Positions 10,797-23,476 of a stretch of 64,000 bases of DNA are shown one piece after another. Position numbers and translations under genes: made by a program. The stretch's first letter is position 1, and each line of letters opens with the position of its first letter. The notes below the pieces were generated by a model. The model had not been told where the DNA came from and made no database searches. It was given only the letters and a program-made list of their open reading frames with translations. Location: contig SNVD02013083.1 of assembly GCA_013180625.2 (NCBI GenBank), positions 704,770 to 768,769 on the forward strand. The letters run 5' to 3'. This DNA is from Boswellia sacra. Its lineage: Eukaryota; Streptophyta; Magnoliopsida; Sapindales; Burseraceae.

Positions 10797-11774
10797 TTTT
10801 ATATTACCGATATTTCGTTTGCATTCTTTTTTTTTTTCATAAGAATGATTTTCACTTTATAAAATTAAAATTGTTTGCAAAGCACCAATAATAGTGCGTT
10901 TAGATTGCTGTTGTACAATTTGTGTCTTGACGGAGAAAATGGATGAGCAGAAATGTACTCAAGTCAGGTGGAACTTGTTTCTAACAAAATGCAAAGACAC
11001 TCGTAAGTTGCAACAAGTCACAAGCTCTTAATAGCCAAGTAGCAGCCAAATGTAGCAGCTGTGAGAAAGTCATCGAGCCTGACTGCTTGATTTGTCTTTA
11101 ACAGCTACAATACAATTTATGAATTTATAGTTACCATTTATAGTTACTAATTTTGTGGTTATAATTGTGTAGATGTATTATACAAATTATTTTAGTAATA
11201 TATTTAATAATTTTTCATTCATTAATTACTTCTTTTTATAAATTTTTAACTATTTAACATAATTTTTTTTAAATACTACACATTTTTCAAAGTATTAAAA
11301 TTTGTTCATAGGATACAAATCAAAACTACTCGAAATATTATCTATCACAATAAGTAAGTAAATAATAACTAAATACTTCCTTTAGACCTGTAGTATTTCT
11401 TAATTATTTAATTATTCATAATAATTATTTTTGTTGGATAGAAGTTGTTGAATTTTATTATAATTTTTTTTAAAACAAACTAGGTCTGAAATTGCATTTA
11501 TCAAACATTTTCTTTAAGATACTTTATGTTCTCCTATTTTTTAATCTTTTAGACAGTTGCAAAAGAGTCTGGTGAAGCTAAAAGATGGAGTTCTTGTTAA
11601 GTTTCTTCTTGGCTGAAACAAAATTCAGCAACCCTTAAAACCCCAAACGAGCTAAGCCAGGGGTTTAGTTAACGAAATTAACCCCACATTGTTTTTTTAA
11701 CTTATTTTGACCCCTTTAAATAATAAAAGTACCAAATTACCCTTACAACCGAAAAAATGGATAAATAAAAAAAA
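10797..11774. other. Spacer between the two MITE copies
   Basis: AT-rich sequence with no recognisable gene. The part at 11560-11700 resembles the region upstream of the PPR gene. The stretch 11100-11520 is very AT-rich and unremarkable. Confidence 0.4.
11560..11700. repeat. Segment similar to the PPR 5' flank (9720-9850)
   Basis: Phrases tggagttctt, cttggctgaa, caacccttaa and ggggtttagttaacgaaa line up with the PPR 5' flank in the same orientation. It could be a relic of a duplicated PPR promoter or 5' UTR. No PPR coding sequence follows it. Confidence 0.5.
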
Positions 11775-12178
11775 GGGATAATTCCAATTTGCCCCCTGAG
11801 GTTAGGTGAAAAGAAAATTGAGGGCCTCAGTTTTCTGAAATCTAAATTTGCCCCCTGAGGTTACTGTATCACCGTTAGATTTAACGGAAAATATATTAAA
11901 TAGTAACTTAACGCTTTACAAACCATTTAGAAAAGTGTATTATAGTCTATTTTACTGCTTATTAGCGTTAAATTATTATTTAATATATTTTTTATTAAAT
12001 CTAATATTAGCATTAAGTTATTATTTAATACATTTTCCGTTAAATCTAACAGTTTAATACATTTTCCGTTAAATCTAACGGTGCTACAGTAACCTCAGGG
12101 GGCAATCTTAGATTTCAGAAAACTGAGGTCCTCAATTTTTTTTAAGCATAACCTCAGGGGGTAAATTAAAATTATCCC
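11775..12178. mobile_element. MULE-type MITE, copy 2 (404 bp), inverted relative to copy 1
   Basis: The sequence is nearly the reverse complement of 10393-10796 and has the same length. It starts gggataattccaatttgccc and ends attatccc. The flanks TAAAAAAAA at 11766-11774 and at 12179-12187 form a perfect 9-bp target duplication, though of low complexity. The very high identity with copy 1, seen by eye, suggests recent movement or one copy serving as source of the other. Confidence 0.88.
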
Positions 12179-13639
12179 TAAAAAAAAAACTATAGTAGAT
12201 TCATAACCCTAATTGTTTGGGGTTAAACCAAATCTAACCCCTACATTGGATTTCTAATATTTGTGACCCTTTTGTCGTGTAATAAAATAAAAATACCCTA
12301 ATTTATGCTATAGCAGAGTAAAAAATCGAAAGAACAGCAAACTTTTGTTATCCTCATCTAAGCCCAATCTCAAAGCTTCCTGGAGATTCTTGAAGTTTCA
12401 AAGTTGTCAAGGCAAAATATTTTTAACTCAATATTCGAGGAGTGAAAAAAGTATTCAAATGTGGCCCTTGTTTCTAAATCGTTCGTTGGTCATTTATGGG
12501 AGTGGAAAAAATTTTAACGCAAAGATGTTAGTTATTTATTTCTGCAAAGTTGTTTGTAGAACGTTAGTTGTTCATTTATGGGGGAAAAAAAACTTTTAAC
12601 TCCAAATATTAGTTGTTTCTACCAAGTTTAAATTATGATATATTTTGTTACTTCATGAGAGCCTATAGATAGTTTGGAAAGGAAGGCCTAAAGCCGCAGT
12701 TGGGCTCTTCCGTCTATCAATTTAAATCATGTAGGATCAGGTGTGTGTTTACATGTGCTTTCTAGCAATGCAATGCATGACTACAAAGAATTTTGATGCG
12801 ATGGAATAAAATGGACGATGAGTAAGTCTGAAGAATTTTGGAACCTTATTAATGTATGCTAGCAATGGTAAAATTACGTCTACCATGGATGATTTTCAAG
12901 ATGCATTAGACTTTCCATGAAATATGATTATCATGCCTTATGCCACATTGAATGTAAAACTATGATGGAGAATGATATGCACTTCACCAGTATTTGAACT
13001 AAGAAATGTAAGATAAAGCATTTGGATTACGAGGCATTGTAAATTTTCAGGAAAATGGAGTTCTCAATGCACTGGGTTCATAACATACGACAACCAGAAA
13101 GATTGCACTGGGTACTACGTATTCTCTTTAAACTGTTTTTGGCAATTTCAACTGCGTACAATCTTACAGGTAGTCAGTCTGGTCACGATGGTCCTAGCCA
13201 GCTGAGATGCAATTCAATCAAGCCTTCGAAGTTGGAGCCACTAACAGAAAAGATAGACATAAGATAGAAATAATACCTAAGCATTTAATGTATTTTGATC
13301 AGTAAAACAAGAATTCATGGCTTGACTCAGTAGCATGACTTCTTTTTTTTGAGCTCCTTACCAAAGGAATATGTTCAAAACGCCAGTAAATTTTCAATCA
13401 TTCGAACTCCAAAGAATGATTCTGCTGTTAAATACATGACCAGAGAATTGAGAATTCAAATGAATGTCAAGCTAAGATTAACGAACTCACAATGTTTCTC
13501 AAAAATATAACTCAGTGAAGTAACCGATCACCTAGCCTAACGGAAGAAGAACCATTGAATACCACACAGCAATACCAATTAAAATCTATCATCAAATACA
13601 TTGGATAAATAAATAGTTACCTAAGAGTTAAAAGATCGG
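12179..13639. other. Intergenic region, nothing recognised
   Basis: The stretch holds only short open frames without known motifs (for example at 12345-12599 and 13055-13267) and no repeat structure that I can define. It may contain fragments of old insertions. Confidence 0.4.
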
Positions 13640-14082
13640 GTTTACTTGAGATATTCAGCAACAAACAGTAAATTCTATTTGGCGTAGCCAGTTATGAGTT
13701 AGAAACCCCATCTTTTCCTCTTCTCCTCCCTGGATAAGACCCCTGCTGCAAGAACACTCCCATGCTGTACTTAAACATATTGGCATTCATATATAGCAAC
13801 CAGCAAAATAAGATCTAAAAAACCATCAATACAACAATGCAACATTTAGTATCTGTAAAGTTGAAGCAGTAAATAACTAGTTTAAAATTATGAAAAACCG
13901 CTGCAGTCCACAGGCAATATACAACTCACGTGGTATACTATTACAGTTCGTATCACTGCAAGGATCTGATACATACAAATATTTGACACAGACATGTATG
14001 TATCTATGGAGTAAAAATTTACAAACATAACCTGGTTGGCAATACGCACAACATAAGAAGAGGCCCTCACACTGCTCTGACT

Positions 14083-14115
<33 letters not shown>

Positions 14116-14895
14116 GAAAGCAATATGTCAAGCCTGCAAAAGAAATTTTAATTCGTTAGATCTACAATGCCTTCTTTCTCATAAAATAAAAAATATTAAA
14201 ACACTAAAAAAACCAAAATGGGACCTTCATAGCATATTCAAGCAAAATTAACTTGAATTAAAAATGTAATTAAATTTTTAAGGTTAATGGCAGGCATCTT
14301 TTCAACAGAAGGAAAAAAAAAGACCGGGAAAAAGATGGAGTAGTCAAATGTGACAGTTGAACAAACTATTTCATGAAGTTGAAAAATAAAATATAAACTT
14401 GAACAGCCAGTCGATCATTCTTTTTCTTTTTCTTCTTCCCTTTCTCTTTTTTTTTTTTTTTTTTTGATACCCAAAAATCCCTTAATTTTCCCTTTGTCAA
14501 TCGTGTTATAAACCAGGGCCTAATTCCATACCTTACAAGCTTGGTCGACGCTAAAAACTTGCTAAATATATATGTCCTACATAGGATTTAAACCCTTGAC
14601 CTCAATTATAAGACCAAGGCTTTTACCTCTACACCCAACCCTTAACAGTTGTATCAAACTCTTCATATCTGAATTAAACCAAATTATAAATCCACTATCA
14701 TTCCCTTAAGTACCTTTTAAGATAAAATATGAAGATACAACAGGTAAAATTTCACAGTAACTCTTATAACAGTGGATAACTATTCTAATAATATTGCTAT
14801 AAATGAAGCTGACACAAATGTTGACTAAAGCATACCACGTTGTGGGGAGCCTCCAGAGAAAATCTGAACAATATCTTACAAACAAGGTCAAGAAC
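13640..14895. repeat. Segment paralogous to the PPR 3' flank (copy 2), downstream of ARMC8
   Basis: This is the partner of 6290-7240. It lies immediately 3' of the ARMC8-like stop codon and probably includes its 3' UTR. It is interrupted by a long A-run at about 14085-14112 and by the SINE at 14447-14646, which are absent from copy 1. Confidence 0.7.
14447..14646 (-). mobile_element. tRNA-derived SINE
   Basis: Read on the minus strand, a body of about 180 bases ends in a 19-base A tail (T run at 14447-14465 on the plus strand). An internal promoter B-box-like GGGTTTAAATCC lies at 14584-14595 (complement), and an A-box-like gggtgtagaggt lies about 35 bases before it. Tail, size and box spacing fit a tRNA-type SINE transcribed by RNA polymerase III. 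I could not find a clear target duplication. Confidence 0.7.
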
Positions 14896-14956
14896 AAAAA
14901 TCCAGAAACTGTATCAATATCACTTTTCTTTGTGTTGGTCCAAGGAGAAACAAGGA

Positions 14957-17900
14957 TCACGTGGAGACATCATCAAGGGTCATAAACTGTCCAAGCGCTG
15001 TTTTGACACGAAGCTGCACCAACCAAAGAGCTCAAAAGGTTTAGCAAGAAAATAAAATGCATTCAAAAGAAACCCAAATTGAGATGTAAAATAGATGACC
15101 TTTACATCCATGCAGGGATCGTTCACCATATTCTTTATTTGAGAAACTATGCCAGCATCACGTAGTTTGACAAGCCGACCAATTGCACCAGGACTTGATA
15201 AACAAGTGAGATTTACTATAGCCCAGACAGCTGCTGTTCGTAATCGGTTATCATTACTCTGCAAAAACTTAATTATATAAGATTGGGTCCGGTTCTCCGC
15301 ATGTGGGAGGAGCTGGCTTATCACTGCTTCTTTATGAAACTCTTTCCCAGTTGCCACATTGCTTAGCACATACATTCCCTGCATGAAAAGAATTTAGAAA
15401 ATCCATCATCAGTTGACGAAAGAAAAGGCCTTATTGAAGCCACCCACCCAACCAATCTCACATTTTCCACATCAGACATTCTTGTTACTCAACTACAACA
15501 CTCATGTTACATTCTCCCCCATATTGCATATTATAGGATGATAATGATGCTTCATTATCCATAAGGGACACTTAATAGAACTTCCAATGCCTTTTTCCTT
15601 ACAAGGTAACTTAAATAACATGACACAATCAGATTAGCACTGACAACAAGTCACAATCAAAAACATTATCATATGGCATTCCACCCTATGATGTTCCTCA
15701 TAATAATCAGAAGTTCCAAAAATTATTTCCCAGATCTTCCCATCAAAATATACTTCTAACCTGTATCCCAATTTCAGCTTTTGAAGAACTCTGTAATTGT
15801 CTTCCAATGGCATCTAATATGATACCATCTTCAGCAAAAATATACTCAACAGAATCTATACATCCATCAACAAGATTACGAACAAGGGCCAGAGCTTGCT
15901 CTTGGACAAAATATTCAGGGTCTGCAGTGCAAAAGCAAAAGAACGGTTGTTCACAGTTAAAAGCGCCATATAACCATAAAGAAAAATAATAGAAACAATC
16001 ACATTTAAAATACGATCATTACCGCATATAAGACTTGCTAATAAGGGTGCTGTAAGATCCAAAAATACCCCTTCTTTGCACTTGTTTTCCGCTAGGAACA
16101 TAAAGTTCCTCAAAGCCCATAAAGCATTTAACCTGATTGTTGCATCCATTGACTTTGATAACTGAACAAGCTGTTTCACACCTCCACATTGTACAAACAT
16201 TGACCTACGAGTCGTAAAGTCAACTACTATGTTGCTAATAACACCAAGAGCAGCAACCTGGAAAACAGAGCATCCAATATTAAGCAACATTTATACTATT
16301 AAAAATCATAAGCATTGACAAGATGATATAGATTATAATTTTTTTTTTCAATTATAAACATTGACAAGATACAATAAGCATATTTCCCCCAAGTTTGCAA
16401 TGGTTGGGAAAGGAAGTAACCCCAACTAGCAGTTATGTTACCTTCCTAAATATATTTCGTAACATTAGTTAGCATGAAAAAAGAAATGGAGTAAAATTAG
16501 ACTGTTGATCACATGAGCTTTGCAATGAAATAATATTAAATAGAAAGAGTCACAAGGAATGAGAACCAGAATTATAAAATAGAGTTTTAAACTAAGTCCA
16601 AACCTAAAACCCATCCATAGGTCTTAAGTCCACATCTCAGGAAAGACTTTGATGTCTCCCACTTCAGAACTGTGGATAAAATTGATTGTTTGGATCATAT
16701 AAAATGATTATAAAAAATAGTCTGTTATTTTGCTAGACAAAAAAATTAATTAATTTAATATTTAATAAATTACATAACGAGAGAAAAGAAAGCAGAAAAC
16801 AGCACTAATGAGTCCAAAAACATCCAGTACAAAGAATGCATTTTGCTTGTCCATCTACACCACACTCAGAAGTTGGAACTGTGAGAATGAATGACCAAGT
16901 GAATTTGAAAAAAAGATATAATACTTGAATAATGTAATAGCATGAAGATGCTGGATGACACATAGTGATCAATAGAACTGCTAAAAAGATTTTCATACAA
17001 TCACTTTGCAGATTCAATCATATAAAAGTTCAAGAAATTACCATCTATCAATCATACGCGTTACCAGTAAATGAATTGCAGTCAACCACTTAAGTTTTTT
17101 TCTTTAAAAAAAAAAAAAAAATTCCCTCTTTTCCAAGAACCCCAGAATTTGTGGAATGTTTCAGAACAAATTAGCAACAAGTTTGCCTGGCCGGTTAGTT
17201 TTTTAAGTCCATGCTCAAAATCAGAAATTAATATATGAAGGTAGAAAGCAATACAATAATGAAGATTAAATTATATTCACAACTACTAGAGTACCAATAT
17301 ATAGATTCAACTAGAAGCACACTTGCCAGTGTTCACTTTCAGTTCTTCAAAGTGACCAATCATTTAAGATTGCCATTAAAAAATTAGTTAAATTTTAACA
17401 TAAACACATTTCAGGTGAACTTTTACAACAATAAGAACAAGATAACCTGAACCGTAAAATGTCCACAGGAACACTCGGCGCTAATGACTCTACAGAACAA
17501 ACTAAAAGTGTCCAAGTTCCAAACTAGACCTAACCCCCCTAAAGCTAAAAGTTATGTGCCTCACAGGAATCTTTTGTTGGGTTTTGAACTACCATTCCTC
17601 CTCTTAAAAAGGATTAAAACATAAAACCCACCTCTAACAATTTATTGAGGGGCAAGCCTGAGACCAGCCCATCAACCTCACAATATTTGTACTCCCATAC
17701 AAGTTTAACTGGATAAACAATATCTTCTTAACATCAAGCAAATCCAAAATCTTCAAAGAAACTAAAATTGGAGTCTTTAGAAAATGGGTTGAGCCCAACA
17801 CTGCTCAAATCATTTGTCTTCAGCTTTTGATCCCATAATTATTAACTATTATCTGTACAAAGGTCAAAGGGTTGCAAACGAAAGAATCATTTTAACTATT

Positions 17901-20900
17901 TTAGAAGGACAAAATATAAAGACATAAGCTTCTTTTGTCCGGTGGGGCCAGTGAAAGTTTTCAGATTCCTGTATCCCATGATTTTCCAAAACTGATAATA
18001 AAAAGCAAAACCCTTTCTGCTGTTTACAAATTCCACTTATATGCAGCCAAGCTATTTCACAAACTCGATAAGATTCGATGACAATTTACAATAAGCTTGC
18101 TAACAGAGAAGATACATGCTTACCTGGACAGAAGTAGAAGGGTCATTTAAAAGCTGAACCAAGGGAATAACAACTGTGTCATTCATAAAAAAACCTGCAC
18201 TCAAATTCTGAACAACATCTATTAGCAAAAGTTCATGCATATTAGACTCGAAATTTTGATTCAACAAAATTCATTTTCATATTGCAAACCTTGATTGATC
18301 GAGATACACTTCTTAAGCAAATGCAAGCTGCAGTACGTACATCGGCACTATCATGAGCTAGAGCATTGATTATCAAGTTTAATACCTATTTTCAGGGAAA
18401 AATAAATATAAGTTGCTAAATTTTTATGCATAATACCTATATGTTTAATTTGACTCCATTTAGTCATAAGTAAGAATGTCTTTGCGCCTCTATTTTCAAG
18501 GAACTCAATATTACCGCGATCACTAAGATTCTATGCAGCATTAAAGCAAAAGGAATAATTTAACTGCTCATTTCATTTTATTTTTCTAAAAACATGCCTG
18601 TAAAGGGAAATGAGAGTGGTAAACAGTTTCCTCATAGAAAGTTACTGACATAAAAATAAAAGACAGTATATGAAATCAAAAGACTATGATTATTTCAATA
18701 ATAAAAGTTTTTGTTTGTAGTCAACATCTTCATTTATTTCACTAATTTAGCATACAAAAAGAAACTTCATCAGCCCCTTCAATTAGTTAGGATCTCCTTT
18801 TTACTATTCCCTAAAAACCTTTTAGTGTCCCCGACTCCTTTTTGCATCTTCTCCACAATCATATAATTTTTTTCTACTTGTCATCGTCAATTAAAATATT
18901 TTTTGTCTCTTTGAGGAAAACTACTAATCATGCAAAAAAAATATGTTTTACAACTGAACATCATGAAATTAAGTCACAAATCCCAGCACTTTCTTGATGA
19001 TTCACTAGAAATAACTAAATCACTAAACTTGAAAGTATAAGGACAAATGTAAGTAAAGCAGGAACAAGCAAAAGAAAATCTAGAAATTATAAATTGCTAA
19101 GTAAACACATGCATGCAACAACAGACCTGAAATGACAAAAATTTAGCCCTGCAATATTCCAACTTTGAGCACATATCAGCCAATGCCAGCAATATTCCTT
19201 CAAAACGTCTGGGTTGTAATGATCCTTTTTGCAAATGGGTGTAAAGTTTGTCAATGGCATTAACATCAAATGCTAGTTTCTGCATATCCTCCTTATGTGC
19301 TATTAAACTAGAAAAGGCAAAGGAAGCTTCATCTCCAACTTGACCAGGATCGTCAAGAAGCTCAAGTAGAGTATTTATAAGTTTGGTTTTGATTCCTACA
19401 TCTTGTAGATAGCAAGGTGAAGTGTTCCTTATGACAATCAAGCACAAGGAAGCAAGTAATCTTGTCCGGATAAACCTATCCTTCACTAATTCAATTACAG
19501 AACTCAAAGCTGTTCCACTTTCAGGTCCTACAAATTTTAAAACAACTTCAGGATTGTTTTTGAATATTGTGGCTAGAGACTCTAAACTAGAATCTCTCTG
19601 ACTTAAAGAACCTTTAAGAAGACTGCTAAGCCTCTTCAAAACCCCTGCATCAAACAATAACTTCTGCTCGACACTTGTCTTACAAGAATGAGTAATAATA
19701 CTTGCACCAAGCCCATTAACATTTTCGTTCTCGTTATTCAATAATGAAAGAAGGAATTCCATGTTTTTTTCATGAAGGAAATCATACTTTGGAGCCAATT
19801 TTGATTGATAAATCATCTTCAGGGAGCGAGCACCAGCATCCACCACCTGAAGAACCAAACAAAACCATAAAAGTCACTTACAAACACAATCTACAAAGCA
19901 AGTGGTCACTTCAGTGATTTTCGCCAAGAAACACAAGAACACAAAAAATAATAATAATAATAATAAATAATCAGCAACGTTAATTCAGTTTGGTTGTTAA
20001 GATTGTGATGTTCAAGCAGGGTATTGAATTTTCACCACACACAATTAAGAGGGTAGTTCACTTTTTAGGTCCATAATCAGTTTCATTTTGATTAGATGTC
20101 TTTTGCTTGCTTTTAATATTTGATGAGACCAAATCCACCAAACTCAATTCTCCCCCTTCCCACGATTGTCCTATGGAGAATATCAACCCTGTGATATTCA
20201 GAACAAAAGCCTTCTAATAGTATGGTGCTGAGAAAGTAGAAGACAAAGAGAGCAAACTCCAAGAACAAAATTAGACTTGCATCAAATGACATCCATTTCC
20301 AACCAAGAGGACATACGTAAAAATGCCCTATGAGTACCTCACACGTGACGTTCTCCCTGAATTTCGGAAACAACAAGATCATTGATTCTGACAATAAACT
20401 CCCGTTTCAAACCCAGTTAAACACGAAGCTACTTCTAAGCGAACTCAATAATAACAAGAAATTCTCAAAGAGAAGCAGGTGAAAAGCGTTTAAAATCTCT
20501 TGGTCAACCTCATTTCCCCCACATTCCTACCGCAAGCAATCTATGCAAAAAGTTAAATCACTTTTGACAATTTAAGGCCAATTAAAGGTCACAAAATGCC
20601 CAAAACACAACCATGATCGCGCATTCACTTCGTTTCAAAATCTCAGAAACTCCATTCATTTCATAACCAGTTCATTAATCAAATATGTTTCTTAATTTCT
20701 GAAATCATCAAATTAATTAATATCTAGAAACAGAGAATAAAATAATTCAGAAAAAAAATTGTAACTTCGGAACCAAAATAGGAATAATTTTATATAATAA
20801 CTTAAAATTTAAAATATACATATGTATATAAAATAAGATTTCACCTTTGCATCCAGATTGGTGAGGAGCCGCGACAAATTCGGAAACGAGCCGGCGTCGA

Positions 20901-21246
20901 GGACGGCTTGGACGCCGGGGTCGAAGCCGCAAGCGAAGCTACCAAGTACTGCAGCCGACTGAACGATGATATTTTTATTAATACTGTTACTATGATTAAT
21001 GCTGTTGAAGTCATCGGCCGAAACGGCGTCGGATAGGATAGTGGCGACGGCAGGGACAGCACCGAGCTTAAGGAAGGATAGCTTCTTGGTGCGGTTACCG
21101 ATGATTTGGTTCTTGAGCTCTCTTAGAGCCTTCAGCTTCTCATCTTGGTCGCCGGAGGTCAGGCGGTGAAGGATGCTGGTAGTGGGTGTGGCGGCGGCGG
21201 AGGCAGCGGCGGTAGTCGAGGTGGTTGGCATGGTGGCAAGCTCCAA
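14957..21246 (-). CDS. ARMC8: ARMC8/GID5-like armadillo repeat protein, CTLH/GID ubiquitin ligase subunit
   Basis: Eight minus-strand exons join in frame: 20845-21246, 19127-19846, 18290-18385, 18124-18207, 16023-16257, 15761-15921, 15100-15378 and 14957-15013. The total is 2034 bases, giving 677 residues, close to the about 670 of animal ARMC8. All introns are GT-AG and the phases agree. The N-terminus is Thr/Ala-rich. Armadillo repeats follow from about residue 25 to the end, with LRELKNQIIGN, KLGAVPAVATIL and AAVLGSFACG matching the ARMC8 start, RTAACICLRSVSRSI in the middle and KLRDAGIVSQI near the end. ARMC8 is a scaffold of the CTLH/GID E3 complex; its yeast counterpart Gid5 holds substrate receptors. 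The start could also be the second Met at 21231. No defect is seen. Confidence 0.93.
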
Positions 21247-22805
21247 TGAGAGGCGCTGGTTGCGTTTGGCCCTAGAGAGAGAAACTCGAGGTGAGGCTAG
21301 AGAGAGAGAGAAAGAGAGATTGGATTTTGTGGTAAGTAAAATATTTTTGAATTAAATAAAAATGTGATTTAATTAATTTTAAATTATTTAAATTATTTTT
21401 GGCGAACAATACTTGATATATCAATTATTATACTATTTATGAATGAGTTCTGTTTTTAGTTTCTTTCTTTTCAACAAATATTAATATCTAACAAACAAAT
21501 TTTATTTAAAATAATTCACTTATAAAAGATTTTTCTAAAATTTTTTATTTATATATTGACACGATATTTTTAGTTTTATTTGACAAGTAAGTTGTTTTTT
21601 ACCATATATGGAGAGATTAGAGAATACCTACTTTGAATAAGTACAAGCAAAGGCAAGCTGGGTTCGGTCAATCAAGTCAACCTCAATGAGAAGATTATAA
21701 GGCAATGAAAGGATGGTTTGACCCACACTACGCTTTTTTGGTCAACGAAGCTAAGGAATAAGTCTTAATAAAAAAGTATTTAAATTTTGAAAATATTGAG
21801 AACCAATCCATCATTATAATATCATAATAATTCTTCCATTATTGGTATAATAGGTTAGTTTTCATAAATTTTCAAGTTTTCGGTTATTTTTTACTAAAAT
21901 CTCTAGTCTTTCCTCAATCAATAACAAAATCTTTTAGAAATTAATCTTAGTAAAAATTATTATAAAGAAAAAAAAGTTAAAAAATAGAGATTAATGATGT
22001 GTTTAAATGTGTTTTTGAGTTTTTATTTTTAAGATTTTAAAACAATGTGTGATTAATTTTAAATTTTTTTTGAGTTTTGAAAATGATATGTGATTGATAT
22101 TGATTTAAATGTATTAAAAATATACATTTAAAAAAAATTTGAAAAATATAAACAAAAAAAACATAAACTTGTAATAAAACCCGAATTAAATTTAATTACC
22201 TCATTAAACTCTAATTTTTATTACCTAATCAAGTTTGACGTTAAAATATCAAATTTACTTACAACATACTAAAAGCAGGATTGGATCAAAATATCAACAT
22301 ATCACTTAACATATATCTAGCATTGCATGACAACTAGATAATTTGTTAGATGTTTGTTTAGTTGTCTAGCAATACTCAATAAGTGTTTAACAATGTGTCA
22401 TTTTATCAAATTAGTTTGCTCAGCAACTTGACATTTGTTTAAACGATCAAAAGAAAAAAAAAGACTTTTAACACTAATTTACAATCATTGATCTCATTAA
22501 ATCTATTATTGGTTGAAAATTTAAAATTAAAAAGTTACATATAATAATATCAATTCATCAATGATATTAAGTATTTGATTATATGGATAAATAACTATAG
22601 ATTTTTCATCTAATTTTATGTCAAAAGATCCCTAAAAAAAGGTTTTATTAAAATTCAAAAATTCTTAAAACATGATATTTTTACATTTTCTCAAATTATT
22701 TAAATTTAAAAACTTTGAGATCAATTCCATGGTTCCATTTTTACTTCATTAGGTATTTAGGTCAGTTTAAAAAATAATGAAGTTTTAGGTTAGGTTTGAA
22801 CAAAA
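21247..22805. other. 5' flank of ARMC8 and AT-rich spacer
   Basis: A GA-rich run (gagagagagagaaagagagag, about 21278-21320) directly upstream of the start probably lies in the 5' UTR or core promoter. The remainder is AT-rich with no recognised gene or repeat. Confidence 0.45.
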
Positions 22806-22814
22806 TAGAACTTT

Positions 22815-23465
22815 GGGAAAATTGAGAAAATGGACAAAATTATGGGGTCTCATTGAAAAATGGACACATCCTGAAAAATTTTCATGCCATAGACACTTTC
22901 TTGACAAAAAGACTCAAATACCCTTTGAAAGTAATTACTTGTATCAGACACAACTCATTTCGGAGATGAAATTGTCAAATTACAAACTATGGGGACTAAA
23001 AAAAATTAAAAGTAAGGATATATTTAGAGCTATAGGATATATTTAGAGCTATATATCGCACGAAGATTCGACACTCGACACTCGACACTCTACAAATATC
23101 CGACACTCGACACACGACATTTCATCATTCGACACACGACATTTCACCACTCGACACTCGACATTCACTACTCGACAAACACTCGACACTCGACATTAAC
23201 CACTCGACAAACACTCGACATTCACCATTCGACAAACACTCGACACTCGACATTACATAACTCGACAAGACTCGACAAGTTATTTTCGAGTGTCGAGTGT
23301 CTTCTTCGGTCGTCTGAAGAGAGAGAAATAAGGCTTTGAAAAAAATTGAATACATAAGGGTAATTGAGTCTTTTGTCAAGAAAGTGTCTATGGCATGAAA
23401 ATTTTTCAGGATGTGTCTATTTTTCATCAAGGGCCCCTAATTTTGTCTATTTTCTCAATTTTCCC
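22815..23465. mobile_element. Small non-autonomous MULE related to the Pack-MULE
   Basis: The ends gggaaaattgagaaaatgga and its near complement form inverted repeats of about 130 bases, and they match the ends of the element at 1651-4324. A perfect 9-bp target duplication TAGAACTTT lies at 22806-22814 and 23466-23474. The interior at about 23060-23310 is an array of gacactcgac units, ending in one short inverted stretch cgagtgtcgagtgtc. It has no coding capacity. Confidence 0.92.
23060..23310. repeat. ACACTCGAC repeat array in the small MULE
   Basis: At least fifteen copies of cactcgaca-type units occur, mixed with variants such as cattcgacac and caccactcgac. It is the same motif as in the arms of the first MULE. 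Confidence 0.85.
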
Positions 23466-23476
23466 TAGAACTTTTG

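Noticed and set aside
13877..14131. Minus-strand frame starting with a run of Phe
   Set aside because: The Phe run comes from the A-run at about 14085-14112; the remainder has no known motif.
14447..14646. A tRNA gene
   Set aside because: It has tRNA-like promoter boxes but no cloverleaf that I could fold, and it ends in an A tail, so a SINE fits better.
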